64,000 bases of DNA from positions 124,001 through 188,000 of the forward strand of contig NZ_NOXU01000024.1 in NCBI RefSeq assembly GCF_002251795.1. Reading direction: 5' to 3'. Under the pieces are notes generated by a model. That model made no database searches and was not told where the DNA came from. It saw nothing but the letters and a program-made list of their open reading frames with translations. This document shows positions 16,517 through 26,114 of the stretch, one piece after another (the first letter of the stretch is position 1; each line of letters begins with the position of its first letter). Origin of the DNA: Niveispirillum lacus. Lineage in GTDB: Bacteria; Pseudomonadota; Alphaproteobacteria; Azospirillales; Azospirillaceae. Both the position numbers and the translations under genes were made by a program.

Positions 16517-19123
16517 ATGTGTGCGCAATCATCCTCGGCATCGGGGCTGGCGACGGTCGGCACCGGCCGGGTGCTGGCGGTTCTGGGCCCCACCAACACC
16601 GGTAAGACCTATCTGGCCATGGAACGCATGGCGGCCCATGCCACGGGCATGATCGGCTTTCCGCTGCGCCTGCTGGCGCGGGAAAATTATGACAAGATGG
16701 TGCGGATGAAAGGGGCCAATGTGGTGGCCCTGGTGACGGGTGAGGAAAAGATCATCCCGCCGGCCCCGCGCTATTGGGTCTGTACAGTGGAAAGCATGCC
16801 GTTGGACCGGCAGGTGGCCTTCCTCTGCGTCGATGAAATCCAGCTTTGTGCCGACGATGAACGCGGCCACATTTTCACCGACCGACTGCTGCATGCGCGC
16901 GGCAGCGAAGAGACGATGTTCCTGGGCTCGGACATGATCCGCCCCTTGATCCAGAAACTGATCCCCAAGGTGGAGATCATCACTCGCCCGCGCTTTTCCA
17001 GGTTGTCCTATGGCGGGCACAAGAAACTGACCAAATTGCCGCCGCGCAGCGCCGTCACCGCCTTTTCGGTGACAGAGGTTTATCAACTGGCTGAGATGGT
17101 GCGTCGGTCGCGCGGGGGCACGGCCGTGGTGATGGGTGCACTCAGCCCCCGCACCCGCAATGCCCAGGTGGCCATGTATCAGGCGGGCGATGTTGATTAT
17201 CTGGTGGCGACCGACGCCATCGGCATGGGCCTGAACATGGATGTCGACCATGTCTGGTTCGCCCGCATGACCAAGTTTGATGGGCAGCGGCCCCGCCGCC
17301 TGACCGCCCCGGAAGTGGCGCAGATCGGCGGGCGGGCGGGCCGGCACCAGACGGATGGCACCTTCGGCACCACCTGGGACTGCGCGCCCTTGGATGATGA
17401 TATTGTGCAAGCGGTGGAGAACCATGAGTTCCCGCCGCTACAGCAGTTGGTCTGGCGCAACAGCGACCTTGATACGCGCAGTGTCGAGGGGCTGCTGCGC
17501 ACCCTGGAGGCACGGCCGCCGTCACCCTTGCTGATCCGGGCGCGGCCGGCCGACGATGTGGAAGCGTTAAAGGCCCTATCGGGCGATGGGGAGGTCATGG
17601 GCCTTACCCGCCGGCCGCGCGGGGTGAAGATGCTTTGGGAGGTCTGTCAGGTTCCGGACTTCCGCAAGACCATGACGGATGCTCATACCCGCCTGCTGGG
17701 TCAGCTTTATCGCCACCTGATGGCACCGGGCGGTCGACTGCCCACTGATTTCATCGCGGGCCAGGTGCAGCGGCTGGATAATCTGACCGGTGATATCGAC
17801 ACGCTGGTGTCGCGCATCGCCCATGTCCGCACCTGGACCTATATCAGTCACCGGCCCGACTGGGTGACCGATCCCAAGCACTGGCAGGCGCTCACCCGTG
17901 GGATTGAGGACCGGTTGTCCGATGCCCTGCATGAACGGCTGACCCAGCGTTTTGTCGATAAACGGTCGGCCGGCCTGGTGAAATCGCTGCGCGACGGGCG
18001 TGACCTGACCGGGTTTGTGGCAGCCGATGGCACGGTTGTGGTCGAAGGCCACCCGGTCGGTGCGCTGAAAGGTCTGGCCTTCGACATGCAGGCCGATGTG
18101 GGGGAGGATGATCACCCCACCTTGATGACTGCCGCCCGCCGCGCCCTGCGCGAGGAGATCGCCCGTCGGGTGGTCGGGGTGGAAGGGGCGGCGGATGACC
18201 AGTTCAGCCTGGATGCCGACGGGATCATCCGCTGGGACGGGGTGGAACTGGCCCGGCTGATCCCGGGGGAACGACTGCTGTTCCCTGGTGTCCGGCTGTT
18301 GCGGGATGAATTGTTGGAGGGGGCGCAGCGCGATCGGGTACGCACAAGGCTGCTATCCTATGTGCAAAAACGTGTTGCCGCCGATCTCGCCCCCCTGGTT
18401 CGCCTGTCGACCGCCGATCTGACCGGCCCGGCGCGGGGAGTGGCGTTTCAACTGGCCGAGGCAGCGGGCCTCCTGCCGCGCGGCGATGTGGCCAGCCTTT
18501 TGTCCGGGATCGACAGGAAGATGATGACCGCTCTGGAACGACTGGGCGTGCGGTTCGGGGCGGCACATCTCTATCTGCCCGCCCTGATTAAACCAAGAGC
18601 GGCCGCTATGCTGGGGCTGCTCTGGTCGGTGCGCGCCGGCCTGCCACTGCCGGCCCCGCTGCCGCCGCCGGGCCGCATCTCGGTTTTGCGCAACGGGGCA
18701 GATGACGGTCTGCTGCGCGCCGCCGGCTATCTGCCGCTGGGACCGCGCGCGGTGCGGGTCGACATGGCTGACCGGTTGCAGCAGGCCATCGCCGATCGTG
18801 CGGGGGACGGGCGCCTGACGGACCTGTCGGGCTTGGCTGCCCTGGTCGCCGGCAGCAATGCGGAGATGCCGGCTATACTGGCCGCCCTGGGCTGGCGCCT
18901 GCGCAAGAAGCCGCCAGTGCTGGAAGGGCAGCAGACACCACCCGATATCTGGGTTCGGCGCCGGCCGGAGGAGACATCGGCTCTGGACGGGGCACAACGG
19001 GGACCGGCGCGCGTGGTGGTGGATGCCGACAATCCCTTTGCCGCCCTGGCCGGTCTGGCGGAGAAACTGGCAACCCCGCCCGCCCCCGCGGAACGTAAGC
19101 CCCGGCGCCGGAGGAAGAAATGA
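16517..19123 (+). CDS. Suv3-like DExH-box RNA helicase
   Basis: 868 aa superfamily 2 helicase related to mitochondrial Suv3. Motif I GPTNTGKT is at about residues 23-30, motif II in VDEIQLCADDERG (about 105-117), and motif VI QIGGRAGRHQTDG (about 268-280). The C-terminal third has an extended domain and a Lys/Arg-rich tail (KPRRRRKK). Alphaproteobacterial homologues are thought to act in RNA turnover. It overlaps prmC by 4 bp, suggesting coupled expression. Confidence 0.88.
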   Translation: MCAQSSSASGLATVGTGRVLAVLGPTNTGKTYLAMERMAAHATGMIGFPLRLLARENYDKMVRMKGANVVALVTGEEKIIPPAPRYWVCTVESMPLDRQVAFLCVDEIQLCADDERGHIFTDRLLHARGSEETMFLGSDMIRPLIQKLIPKVEIITRPRFSRLSYGGHKKLTKLPPRSAVTAFSVTEVYQLAEMVRRSRGGTAVVMGALSPRTRNAQVAMYQAGDVDYLVATDAIGMGLNMDVDHVWFARMTKFDGQRPRRLTAPEVAQIGGRAGRHQTDGTFGTTWDCAPLDDDIVQAVENHEFPPLQQLVWRNSDLDTRSVEGLLRTLEARPPSPLLIRARPADDVEALKALSGDGEVMGLTRRPRGVKMLWEVCQVPDFRKTMTDAHTRLLGQLYRHLMAPGGRLPTDFIAGQVQRLDNLTGDIDTLVSRIAHVRTWTYISHRPDWVTDPKHWQALTRGIEDRLSDALHERLTQRFVDKRSAGLVKSLRDGRDLTGFVAADGTVVVEGHPVGALKGLAFDMQADVGEDDHPTLMTAARRALREEIARRVVGVEGAADDQFSLDADGIIRWDGVELARLIPGERLLFPGVRLLRDELLEGAQRDRVRTRLLSYVQKRVAADLAPLVRLSTADLTGPARGVAFQLAEAAGLLPRGDVASLLSGIDRKMMTALERLGVRFGAAHLYLPALIKPRAAAMLGLLWSVRAGLPLPAPLPPPGRISVLRNGADDGLLRAAGYLPLGPRAVRVDMADRLQQAIADRAGDGRLTDLSGLAALVAGSNAEMPAILAALGWRLRKKPPVLEGQQTPPDIWVRRRPEETSALDGAQRGPARVVVDADNPFAALAGLAEKLATPPAPAERKPRRRRKK

Positions 19124-19980
19124 CCGCAATGGCCGATCTGGCACCCTTGCTGCGCGCGGCGGAAGAACGATTGACGGCCCTGGGCGTGGAAGAGGCGCGG
19201 TTGGACCTGCTCTATCTGGCCGAACGCGCCTTTGGCATTACTTTGAGCCGTCTGCGCCGGGCGGATGGAGTATCGGTTCCCCAATCCGCTATCGCCGATT
19301 TCCAAGCCCTTGTTGACCGCCGGGCGACACGGGAACCGGTACAGCGTATCCTGGGCGACTGGGAGTTCTGGGGCCTCACCCTGGCCCTGGGTCCGGAGAC
19401 CCTGATCCCCCGGGCCGATACCGAGACGTTGGTCGAAGCGGTGTTGAAGCGGCGGGCCGAGCGGCATCGGCCCTGGCGAATCCTGGATCTGGGCACGGGT
19501 ACCGGGGCAATTGTGCTGGCGCTGTTGTCTGAGTATCCACAGGCCTTTGGTGTGGGGGTGGATCTGTCGCCCGATGCTGCCGCCGTGGCCCTTCACAATG
19601 CGCGGTCACTCGGTCTCGCCGACCGCGCATCGTTCCTGGCCGGTTCCTGGGCAGATGCCTTGGCAGGCCCGTTTGATATCATTGTGTCGAACCCGCCCTA
19701 TATCCCCGATGCCGATATCGCTGCCCTGGCCCCGGAAGTGGCGCGGTTCGAGCCCTGGCGGGCACTGGCGGGCGGGGTGGACGGCCTGGACCCTTACCGC
19801 CATCTGGCACAGGCTTTGCCCCTGCTATTGTCTCAGGGCGGATTGGTCGGATTTGAACATGGGGCTGACCAGGGACCGGCCGTGGCGACCCTTTTGCGGG
19901 CGGCCGGGTTCCGGGATGTCGTCACCTTGTGCGATCTGGGCGGGCGCGACCGTGTGGCACTGGGGACGCACCCCGGTTGA
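19120..19980 (+). CDS. prmC: Peptide chain release factor N5-glutamine methyltransferase
   Basis: 286 aa SAM-dependent enzyme that methylates the GGQ glutamine of release factors. SAM motif I is ILDLGTGTGAIVLALL; the glutamine-binding NPPY is in IVSNPPYIPDADI at about residues 190-200. The N-terminal helical domain includes RREPVQRILGDWEFWGL. The family usually sits beside prfA; here it is coupled to the Suv3-like helicase (ATGA overlap). Confidence 0.94.
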   Translation: MTAMADLAPLLRAAEERLTALGVEEARLDLLYLAERAFGITLSRLRRADGVSVPQSAIADFQALVDRRATREPVQRILGDWEFWGLTLALGPETLIPRADTETLVEAVLKRRAERHRPWRILDLGTGTGAIVLALLSEYPQAFGVGVDLSPDAAAVALHNARSLGLADRASFLAGSWADALAGPFDIIVSNPPYIPDADIAALAPEVARFEPWRALAGGVDGLDPYRHLAQALPLLLSQGGLVGFEHGADQGPAVATLLRAAGFRDVVTLCDLGGRDRVALGTHPG

Positions 19981-20059
19981 CGGCGCTGTTGTCCTCTCCC
20001 TATCCTTCCCGGCCTAGACAGGCCGGCGGGCGTTCGCCATGCCCTTGAAGGAGAGTGAG

Positions 20060-20443
20060 ATGTTCAGCCACGTCATTCTTGGTGCCAATGATATCGACGC
20101 ATCCAAGGCTTTCTATGATGCGATTCTGGCCGCCCTTGGCATCCCGCCTGGCACCATTGATGCGAAGGGGCGGGTTTTCTACCGCACGTCGACCGGCATT
20201 CTGGGCATTACCAAACCCATCAATGGCGAACCGGCAACGGGCGCCAATGGCGGCACCATCGGGTTCGCGGCGGCTTCCCCCGAACTGGTTGAAGCGTGGC
20301 ATGCCGCGGGCATCGCGGCCGGTGGCACCCCCTGTGAAGACCCGCCCGGTGAACGCAGCATGGGGGATATCAGGCTTTATCTTGCGTATCTGCGCGATCC
20401 GGCGGGCAACAAGCTCTGTGCCCTGCACAGGCTGCCGGCTTAA
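20060..20443 (+). CDS. VOC (glyoxalase/bleomycin resistance) family protein
   Basis: 127 aa. The typical VOC beginning is FSHVILGANDIDASKAFYDAIL, followed by the YLRDPAGNKLCALH end strand with the metal-ligand-type region. Substrate unknown; such proteins range from lactoylglutathione lyases to resistance proteins. The ATG at 20060 has AAGGAGAG just upstream; the in-frame ATG at 20039 has no ribosome site. Confidence 0.85.
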   Translation: MFSHVILGANDIDASKAFYDAILAALGIPPGTIDAKGRVFYRTSTGILGITKPINGEPATGANGGTIGFAAASPELVEAWHAAGIAAGGTPCEDPPGERSMGDIRLYLAYLRDPAGNKLCALHRLPA

Positions 20444-20457
20444 ACACCGGCAATTGG

Positions 20458-20631
20458 CGTTACAGGCGGGGGAATTTAACGCCCGTCTGTAACGGCCCGA
20501 TAAAAAACCCTTGGAATGCAAAGCGACTATCGCTAGGGTCCGCTTCGGACGGTAGCAGCGCGTGGGGCGCCTGCCGTGGCAAAGCCCTCGGACCGGGGCT
20601 TTTGCGTCCCAGGGCAGGGCGATTTTTCGCC
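20458..20631. other. Structured intergenic region, candidate small RNA or 5'UTR
   Basis: The 279-bp gap between the VOC gene and the DUF4167 gene contains four hairpins: CGTTACAG (20458-20465) with CTGTAACG (20487-20494), extended inward by CGGG/CCCG; GTCCG with CGGAC (20538-20550); GCAAAGCCC with GGGCTTTTGC (20579-20605); GGCGA with TCGCC (20618-20631). The first probably terminates the VOC transcript. A weak TTGGAA/CTAGGG pair at about 20511-20538 could be a promoter. No known RNA family was recognised. Confidence 0.4.
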
Positions 20632-20722
20632 AGCCGAGAAGGTCAAGGCCGATAAAAACGGATAAGACGGGACGACAGGGTGTCCGGGGGCTCGAAAAAA
20701 CCAGGGGCCGAGCATATAGCGA

Positions 20723-21151
20723 ATGAGACAGGGACCCAATCAGCGGCGTGGTCGTGGTCGCGGCGGTAATGGCGGCGGCGGGAACGGTGGCGGTAACAAT
20801 GGCGGGGGCAATAACGGCGGCAACCGCCGTCAGAATGTCCCGCTGCGTCACCAAAATTTCGACAGCAGCGGCCCGGACGTGCGTATCCGTGGCAATGCCT
20901 TCCAGGTCTATGAGAAGTATCAGGCGCTGGCGCGTGATGCTCATACATCCGGTGACCGGGTAGCTGCGGAAAACTATCTGCAGCACGCCGAACATTATTA
21001 CCGCATCATCTGCCAGATCAATGAACAGGAAGGCCGCGCCCGGCAGCCTGTTCCCCGCCATGATGGCGGGTATGAAGGCGACGAGGCCGATGGCCAGGAT
21101 GATGGCGGGCCTGATGCGTCCGATGCCGAAAGCGACCAACCGGCGGCCTGA
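20723..21151 (+). CDS. DUF4167 domain protein
   Basis: 142 aa. A basic Arg/Gly/Asn low-complexity head (RRGRGRGGNGGGGNGGG repeats) is followed by the conserved DUF4167 segment (SSGPDVRIRGNAFQVYEKYQ, then LARDAHTSGDRVAAENYLQH and AEHYYRI) and an acidic tail. The domain is widespread in alphaproteobacteria; the RGG-like head suggests RNA binding, but function is unproven. There is no clear ribosome site; the start is the first ATG before the family head. Confidence 0.85.
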   Translation: MRQGPNQRRGRGRGGNGGGGNGGGNNGGGNNGGNRRQNVPLRHQNFDSSGPDVRIRGNAFQVYEKYQALARDAHTSGDRVAAENYLQHAEHYYRIICQINEQEGRARQPVPRHDGGYEGDEADGQDDGGPDASDAESDQPAA

Positions 21152-21191
21152 CGGGCTGCCGGTAATCCCTCGGTGGTGGCGTGCGGAACGA

Positions 21192-21578
21192 TCAGCGTTC
21201 CGCGCGCGGCGACAACTGGAACCGCACCGTCAGGCGCCGGGTCGTAGCATCTGTGGCGATGGCAATATCCAGGACTTCACCCGACCGCGTCCAACGACCG
21301 TCGCTGCCGCGCACCCAGCCCAGTTGAGGAAGCGTGTCCGTGTAATAGCGGGTGACCGCATCGGCATTGGTACTGCCGGTGGCCGTGGCCTGCACAATGC
21401 GGCCGGTCGGATTATCGAAAACCAGCGCATCGTCCGCCATGGCCGTCAGACCGGGCGCCAATGGTACATCCTCTGTTCCAGGAACAAAGTCGGCCTTGGC
21501 CGACTGCGCCATGATGATGGCCAAAAGAACCAGCAGGGCGGGAAGCAAGGGGGTCAGGCGCCGGAACAGAAGCGGCAT
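21192..21578 (-). CDS. Small exported protein of unknown function
   Basis: 128 aa. A hydrophobic N-terminus (LLFRRLTPLLPALLVLLAII, then AQSAKA) looks like a signal peptide. The mature part has DVPLAPGLTAMADDALVFD, VTRYYTDTLPQLGWVRG and a C-terminal RRLTVRFQLSP strand. A frame open to 21596 would place GGAGG inside the gene, so ATG 21578 is the start. It lies 22 nt after mutM on the same strand. Family not recognised. Confidence 0.65.
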   Translation of the reverse strand: MPLLFRRLTPLLPALLVLLAIIMAQSAKADFVPGTEDVPLAPGLTAMADDALVFDNPTGRIVQATATGSTNADAVTRYYTDTLPQLGWVRGSDGRWTRSGEVLDIAIATDATTRRLTVRFQLSPRAER

Positions 21579-21600
21579 GGTCGTTACGTCCTCCAAGGCG

Positions 21601-22443
21601 TCAATGCTGATACCGGGGGCAGAAAAAGGTGGATCGGCCAGACTGCGTGATACGTTTTACGCCACCGGTGGCCGCGGGGTCGCAGTCACATCGACCGCAT
21701 CCCTCTCCTTCACGGCCATAGACCTGGAAACTGTGCTGGAAATAACCCAGTTCCCCATCCGACTGCACAAAGTCGCGCAGGGTCGACCCGCCGGCCGCGA
21801 TGGCCTCACTCAGCACGTCACGAATGATGGGGACCAGACGCTCAGCATCCGCGCCTGCCACGCTGTCAGCGCTGCGGGTCGGGTCGATGCCGGCGCGGAA
21901 CAGCGCCTCGCAGACATAAATGTTGCCCAAGCCCGCCACCACCTTCTGATCCAGCAGCATGGATTTGATTGGGGCAGCCCGTCCGCGCAACCGGCCCGAC
22001 AGGCCATCCGCATGGAACCCATTGCCCAGCGGTTCCGGCCCCAGACCGGCCAGCATGGGATGGCTGTCCATCGCCGCCTCATCAAACAGATCCATGAAGC
22101 CGAAGCGCCGCGTGTCATTATAGGTGACGACCCAGCCATCATCGGTGTGAAAGACCAGATGGTCGTGGGCAGCCGGTCGGCCAGCCGGTCCCGGCTTCAC
22201 CACCATGCTGCCCGACATGCCCAGATGGATCATCCAGACCAGACCGCCCTCGACCCGGATCAGGATGTATTTGGCCCGCCGATCCAGTGACTGAACCTGC
22301 CGCCCCGTAAGGCGCTGGGCAAAATCGATTGGCAGGGGAAAGCGTAGGTCCGGGCGGTGCTGGTCGACGCGTACCAGTCGTCGGCCCTGCAATTTCAGGG
22401 CAAGGCCATTTCGGACGGTCTCCACCTCGGGCAATTCAGGCAT
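21601..22443 (-). CDS. mutM: Formamidopyrimidine-DNA glycosylase
   Basis: 280 aa. Removes 8-oxoguanine and formamidopyrimidines and nicks at the abasic site. The N-terminus [13 protein letters not shown] carries the catalytic Pro and Glu; the Lys of RRAKYILI is the beta-turn lysine. H2TH segment [18 protein letters not shown] is present. The C-terminal zinc finger has C249, C252, C254 and C275, but the last ligand of the usual CPxC is Tyr278 (CPRYQH, codon TAT). See findings. The ATG at 22443 is fixed by the obligatory MPELPE start. Confidence 0.95.
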   Translation of the reverse strand: MPELPEVETVRNGLALKLQGRRLVRVDQHRPDLRFPLPIDFAQRLTGRQVQSLDRRAKYILIRVEGGLVWMIHLGMSGSMVVKPGPAGRPAAHDHLVFHTDDGWVVTYNDTRRFGFMDLFDEAAMDSHPMLAGLGPEPLGNGFHADGLSGRLRGRAAPIKSMLLDQKVVAGLGNIYVCEALFRAGIDPTRSADSVAGADAERLVPIIRDVLSEAIAAGGSTLRDFVQSDGELGYFQHSFQVYGREGEGCGRCDCDPAATGGVKRITQSGRSTFFCPRYQH

Positions 22444-22594
22444 GGGCAGGCTCGGTAACGCGAAGGACCCGGCCCTGATAGCATGGGACCGGTCCCTTGT
22501 GCGAGATGGCCCGTAAAGCCTTGGATTTGGCCTAAATCCTGGATTTATGCCGTGATGTTGGGTGAAACCGGGAAAGCTGGTCGCTGAACCATGG

Positions 22595-23866
22595 TCAGGC
22601 GCCATCCCGCAAGTCCACCCCCAGCGACCGCAGCGCATCCCAATATCCCGGATAGGTCTTTGCCACACAGCCTGGATCCAGAATGGTGATGCCATGAATT
22701 TTCAGCCCCGCCAGGGCAAAACACATGGCAATGCGATGGTCGGCATAGGTGTGGATATCGGTGGGGAGGGTCTGGCCAGCCAGGGCGGGGTCGGCGGCCA
22801 CGATCAGGTCGTCCCCCTCTTCCCAGGCCAGACCAGACCGGATCCTGGACAGTTCTGTGGACAGGGCGCGGGTGCGGTCGCATTCCTTGACCCGCAAGTT
22901 AGAAATGCCAGTAAACCGGACGGGGCTGTTGTTGAAAGCCGCCAGCACGGCCAGCGTCGGCACCGCATCCTGCATCTGCGACCCATCGATGATGGCGGGC
23001 ATATCGGGGAACTGTGCAATTACCATCTGCGCACAGGCATCAGGTTGGGTAAAGGCATCCGCTGGCACGCCCAGATCGATTCGGCCACCGGTCAGCACCT
23101 CCGCCGCCCACAGATATGTCGCCGCGGAGGCGTCGGGTTCGATACTGTAATCGGCCGCACGATAACCGGTGGGCAAGACCCGCCAGGTGGCAGCATCTTT
23201 CTGTTCCACTGCGGCCCCGAATGCGCGCATGGCGGCAACCGTCAGGTCGATATAGCCCCGCGCCCCGATATCGCTGCCGGTCAGCGCGATATCAATGGGG
23301 CCGGTCGAACAGGCGGCGGCCATCAGGATGGCGCTGACATATTGGCTGGACAGGCCGGCATCAATCTCCACCCGCCCCCCCGCCAGGGCACCACGACCAT
23401 GCACCGTTACGGGCGGACAGCCGGTCGGCGCCGCCAGATCGACACCCAAGGCCGCCAACGCCTTGACCAGGGGGGCGATGGGCCGCTTGCGCATATGTTC
23501 ATCGCCATCGACAACAACCGTACCGTTCACACTGGCAACGGCGGCCGTCAGGAAGCGTGTCGCGGTACCGGCGTTGCCCAGAAACAACGGACCGGCCGGG
23601 GCCATAAGTTGGCCATTGCTGGTCACGATGAAGGTTGTGGCGTCGGGTTCATCGACGGTCACGCCCATTTGGCGCAGGGCATTGGCCATATGCCGCGTAT
23701 CGTCGCTTTTCAGGGCACCGGTCAGACGGCTGGTGCCAGCAGCCAAGGCGGCCAGCAGCAGGGCACGGTTGGTAATGGACTTTGACCCTGGCGGGGTAAC
23801 CCGGCCCATCAGGGCATGGGTCGGCGGGATGACTGTCAATGCCGCCTTGCCCGTCACCATCGCCAT
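22595..23866 (-). CDS. aroA: 3-phosphoshikimate 1-carboxyvinyltransferase (EPSP synthase)
   Basis: 423 aa. Sixth step of the shikimate pathway: shikimate-3-phosphate plus PEP gives [22 protein letters not shown] (residues about 25-42), [18 protein letters not shown] (about 94-111), [12 protein letters not shown] and [10 protein letters not shown] are the family signatures. At the glyphosate loop the usual GNAGTAMRP reads GNAGTATRF, so the proline is Phe. The start ATG 23866 has AGGGGG 7 nt upstream; TTG 23872 is the alternative. Confidence 0.94.
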   Translation of the reverse strand: MAMVTGKAALTVIPPTHALMGRVTPPGSKSITNRALLLAALAAGTSRLTGALKSDDTRHMANALRQMGVTVDEPDATTFIVTSNGQLMAPAGPLFLGNAGTATRFLTAAVASVNGTVVVDGDEHMRKRPIAPLVKALAALGVDLAAPTGCPPVTVHGRGALAGGRVEIDAGLSSQYVSAILMAAACSTGPIDIALTGSDIGARGYIDLTVAAMRAFGAAVEQKDAATWRVLPTGYRAADYSIEPDASAATYLWAAEVLTGGRIDLGVPADAFTQPDACAQMVIAQFPDMPAIIDGSQMQDAVPTLAVLAAFNNSPVRFTGISNLRVKECDRTRALSTELSRIRSGLAWEEGDDLIVAADPALAGQTLPTDIHTYADHRIAMCFALAGLKIHGITILDPGCVAKTYPGYWDALRSLGVDLRDGA

Positions 23867-23973
23867 CACCAATCCCCCTGCTTGCCACCCACGAAACAGG
23901 TCGCGACCCTAGCAAGCGGGCGGGCAGGCGGAAAACCCTTTTGCCATGCCATTTGCCACAGGGGCGCTTTGCG

Positions 23974-25215
23974 TCAGAAGCCGGCAGCCGATGCCGGCGT
24001 GAAGAAACCCTGCAACGCGGGTTGGCGTGGCAGGCTAACCCGGACACCGTCCTTCCACACGGCCAGATGACGCGACGCATCCGCCGCCGCCGCGATATCG
24101 GCCACGGGGTCACCCGACACCAGCAGCAGGTCCGCCGCTGCCCCCGCCGTTACCCGTCCCCTGTCGTGAAAATCCAGCAGATCGGCGGCGACAGAAGTGC
24201 CCGCCTTCAAGGCAGCCAGCGGGTCCATGCCCAGCGCTACCATGTGCCGAAGTTCCTGCGCATTCTCCCCATGGCGGTTGCCAGGGGTGCCCGCATCGGT
24301 GCCCATGGCCACGACACCACCCGCCGCAACAAAGCGGCGGAAACTGTCGAAATGCATAGTACCGAACCGTTCTGCCTTGGCCCGGACAAAGGCGGGCAGC
24401 CGGTCCTTCATTTCCAGCAAGGACATCATGGCGGCCAGCGTTGGCACCAGCCGCACCCCCTTGTCGATCATAATGGCGATCTGGGCATCCGTCAGTTCGA
24501 ACCCGTGTTCGACCGAGTCGACTCCCGCCGCCACGGCCCGTGCAATGCCCCGCGCGCCCTGGGCATGGGCGGTGATCTTCAGCCCGAAATCATGGGCCAT
24601 GGTGACGGCAGCCGCCAATTCGGCTTCTGCCGGATGCGGGGCAAGCGGGTCAACACCGCCGGTCAGCACCCCGCCGGTGGCGATCAGCTTGATACAGTCA
24701 GCCCCATGCTTGACATTGGTGCGCACGCCGCGAAGCCAGTCATTCGGACCGTCGCATTCGATACCAATCCAGGCCCCGTGCCCCCCGGTGATGGTCAGAG
24801 CCTTGCCGGCACAGCGCATGGACGGCCCGACATGCCGCCCCGCGCGGATAGCATCACGCACGGCGATTTCTAACCATTCAACACCACCCAGGTCACGGAT
24901 GGACGTGATGCCACCAGCCAGGGTCACCTGGGCGTTTTCAAGCAGGCGCAGGGTGAGGTCGCCCATCGGGCGCTGGCGAAGGGTGGTGACAACATCACCT
25001 GTCGCTTCCAATGCCAAATGCACATGCGCATCCACCAGACCCGGCATGAGGGTTCCACCGGCCGTATCCTGGCGCGGGCCCGCATAACCGTCGAATTCAC
25101 CCACAGGTGCTACCGATGCGATGCGCCCGTCGCTGACCAGTACACCCATCCCCGGTTGCGGAGCCGACAGCCCATCGAACAGCAGACCACCGGACAGAAG
25201 CAATTGGTCGGACAT
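23974..25215 (-). CDS. Metal-dependent amidohydrolase (imidazolonepropionase-like)
   Basis: 413 aa. The metal-binding DAHVHLAL near residue 65 follows GGTLMPGLV. Further family features are LKITAHAQGARGIARAVAAG with VDSVEHGFEL, and VAMGTDAGTPGNRHGENAQEL with the catalytic Asp. This is the amidohydrolase subgroup that includes Xaa-Pro/Xaa-Arg dipeptidases and imidazolonepropionases; substrate not assignable. Without a signal peptide it is cytoplasmic. The ATG at 25215 (MSDQLLLSGG) matches the usual start. Confidence 0.85.
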   Translation of the reverse strand: MSDQLLLSGGLLFDGLSAPQPGMGVLVSDGRIASVAPVGEFDGYAGPRQDTAGGTLMPGLVDAHVHLALEATGDVVTTLRQRPMGDLTLRLLENAQVTLAGGITSIRDLGGVEWLEIAVRDAIRAGRHVGPSMRCAGKALTITGGHGAWIGIECDGPNDWLRGVRTNVKHGADCIKLIATGGVLTGGVDPLAPHPAEAELAAAVTMAHDFGLKITAHAQGARGIARAVAAGVDSVEHGFELTDAQIAIMIDKGVRLVPTLAAMMSLLEMKDRLPAFVRAKAERFGTMHFDSFRRFVAAGGVVAMGTDAGTPGNRHGENAQELRHMVALGMDPLAALKAGTSVAADLLDFHDRGRVTAGAAADLLLVSGDPVADIAAAADASRHLAVWKDGVRVSLPRQPALQGFFTPASAAGF

Positions 25216-25318
25216 GGAAGCGTCTTCTCCGCCAGGAAAACCGGCCGTCAGCATAGCAAGGGGTCCTGGCGAAATCACGGATGACAGGAAAAAGGCCGGC
25301 CGGTTGGGGACGTGAACG

Positions 25319-26092
25319 CTAGGCCCGCGTCGCCGCATAGTCCCGCACGGCTGCCGCAAAGGCGGACAAGAGGGACGCATAAGGCGGGTTTTCCCAGAAG
25401 CGCCATTCCGGATGCCATTGCACACCCAGGGCGAAACCAGGCCCGCCCGTGTACCAGACACCTTCAATCTGGCCATCGGGCGCGACGGCCTCCACCGCCA
25501 AGCTGTCGGCCAGGCGATCGATCCCCTGCTGATGCAGGGAATTCACCATCATTTCTCCCACGCCAGTGATGCGGGCAAACTGGCCGCCAGGGGTGAGGGA
25601 GACAGGGTGGACAGGAGCATATTGCACGTCTAGGGGTGCGTCTTTTGGTTCCCGGTGATCCATGCGGCCCGGAACCTCCTGAATACGGGGATAGAGCGTG
25701 CCACCCAGGGCCACATTCAGTTCCTGAAACCCCCGGCAGACGGCAAAGACAGGCGTGCCGCGCGCCAACGCCGCCGTCAGCAACGGCAGGGTGGTGGCAT
25801 CACGGGCGGGGTCCAACGGTGGTGTCAGCATCGCCTCGGGCAGGCCATAATGGCTGGTGTGCAGGTTGCTGGGACTGCCGGTCAGGAACAGTCCATCCAG
25901 CCGGTCCAGCAACCCGTCAATGTCCCACCAATCCCCCAGGGCCGGGATCAGCAGCGGCTGACAGTCGGCCCCGTGGCTGACGGCCCGGATATACTTATCG
26001 CCCACCACATGGAACGGATGCGGCCCCAGATCCCGTGCATCACAGGGCAGCCCGACCAACGGTCTGCGAACGATGGAGACGGGGTTGGTCAT
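25319..26092 (-). CDS. Class I glutamine amidotransferase-like (gamma-glutamyl-GABA hydrolase family)
   Basis: 257 aa. Contains the nucleophile Cys in FAVCRGFQELNVALGGTL and the His/Glu pair in GVQWHPEW, as in PuuD-type gamma-glutamyl-gamma-aminobutyrate hydrolases. An HREPKDAPLDVQYAP insert is typical of this subgroup. It probably cleaves gamma-glutamyl compounds in polyamine or amine catabolism, but no puu genes are near. The ATG at 26092 has GGGAGAC upstream. Confidence 0.85.
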   Translation of the reverse strand: MTNPVSIVRRPLVGLPCDARDLGPHPFHVVGDKYIRAVSHGADCQPLLIPALGDWWDIDGLLDRLDGLFLTGSPSNLHTSHYGLPEAMLTPPLDPARDATTLPLLTAALARGTPVFAVCRGFQELNVALGGTLYPRIQEVPGRMDHREPKDAPLDVQYAPVHPVSLTPGGQFARITGVGEMMVNSLHQQGIDRLADSLAVEAVAPDGQIEGVWYTGGPGFALGVQWHPEWRFWENPPYASLLSAFAAAVRDYAATRA

Positions 26093-26114
26093 CTTGGCAC
26101 AGTCTCCCAATGGC

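Noticed and set aside
20000-21139. 379-aa open frame opposite the VOC and DUF4167 genes
   Set aside because: Crosses two genes and a structured gap on the other strand; no family pattern.
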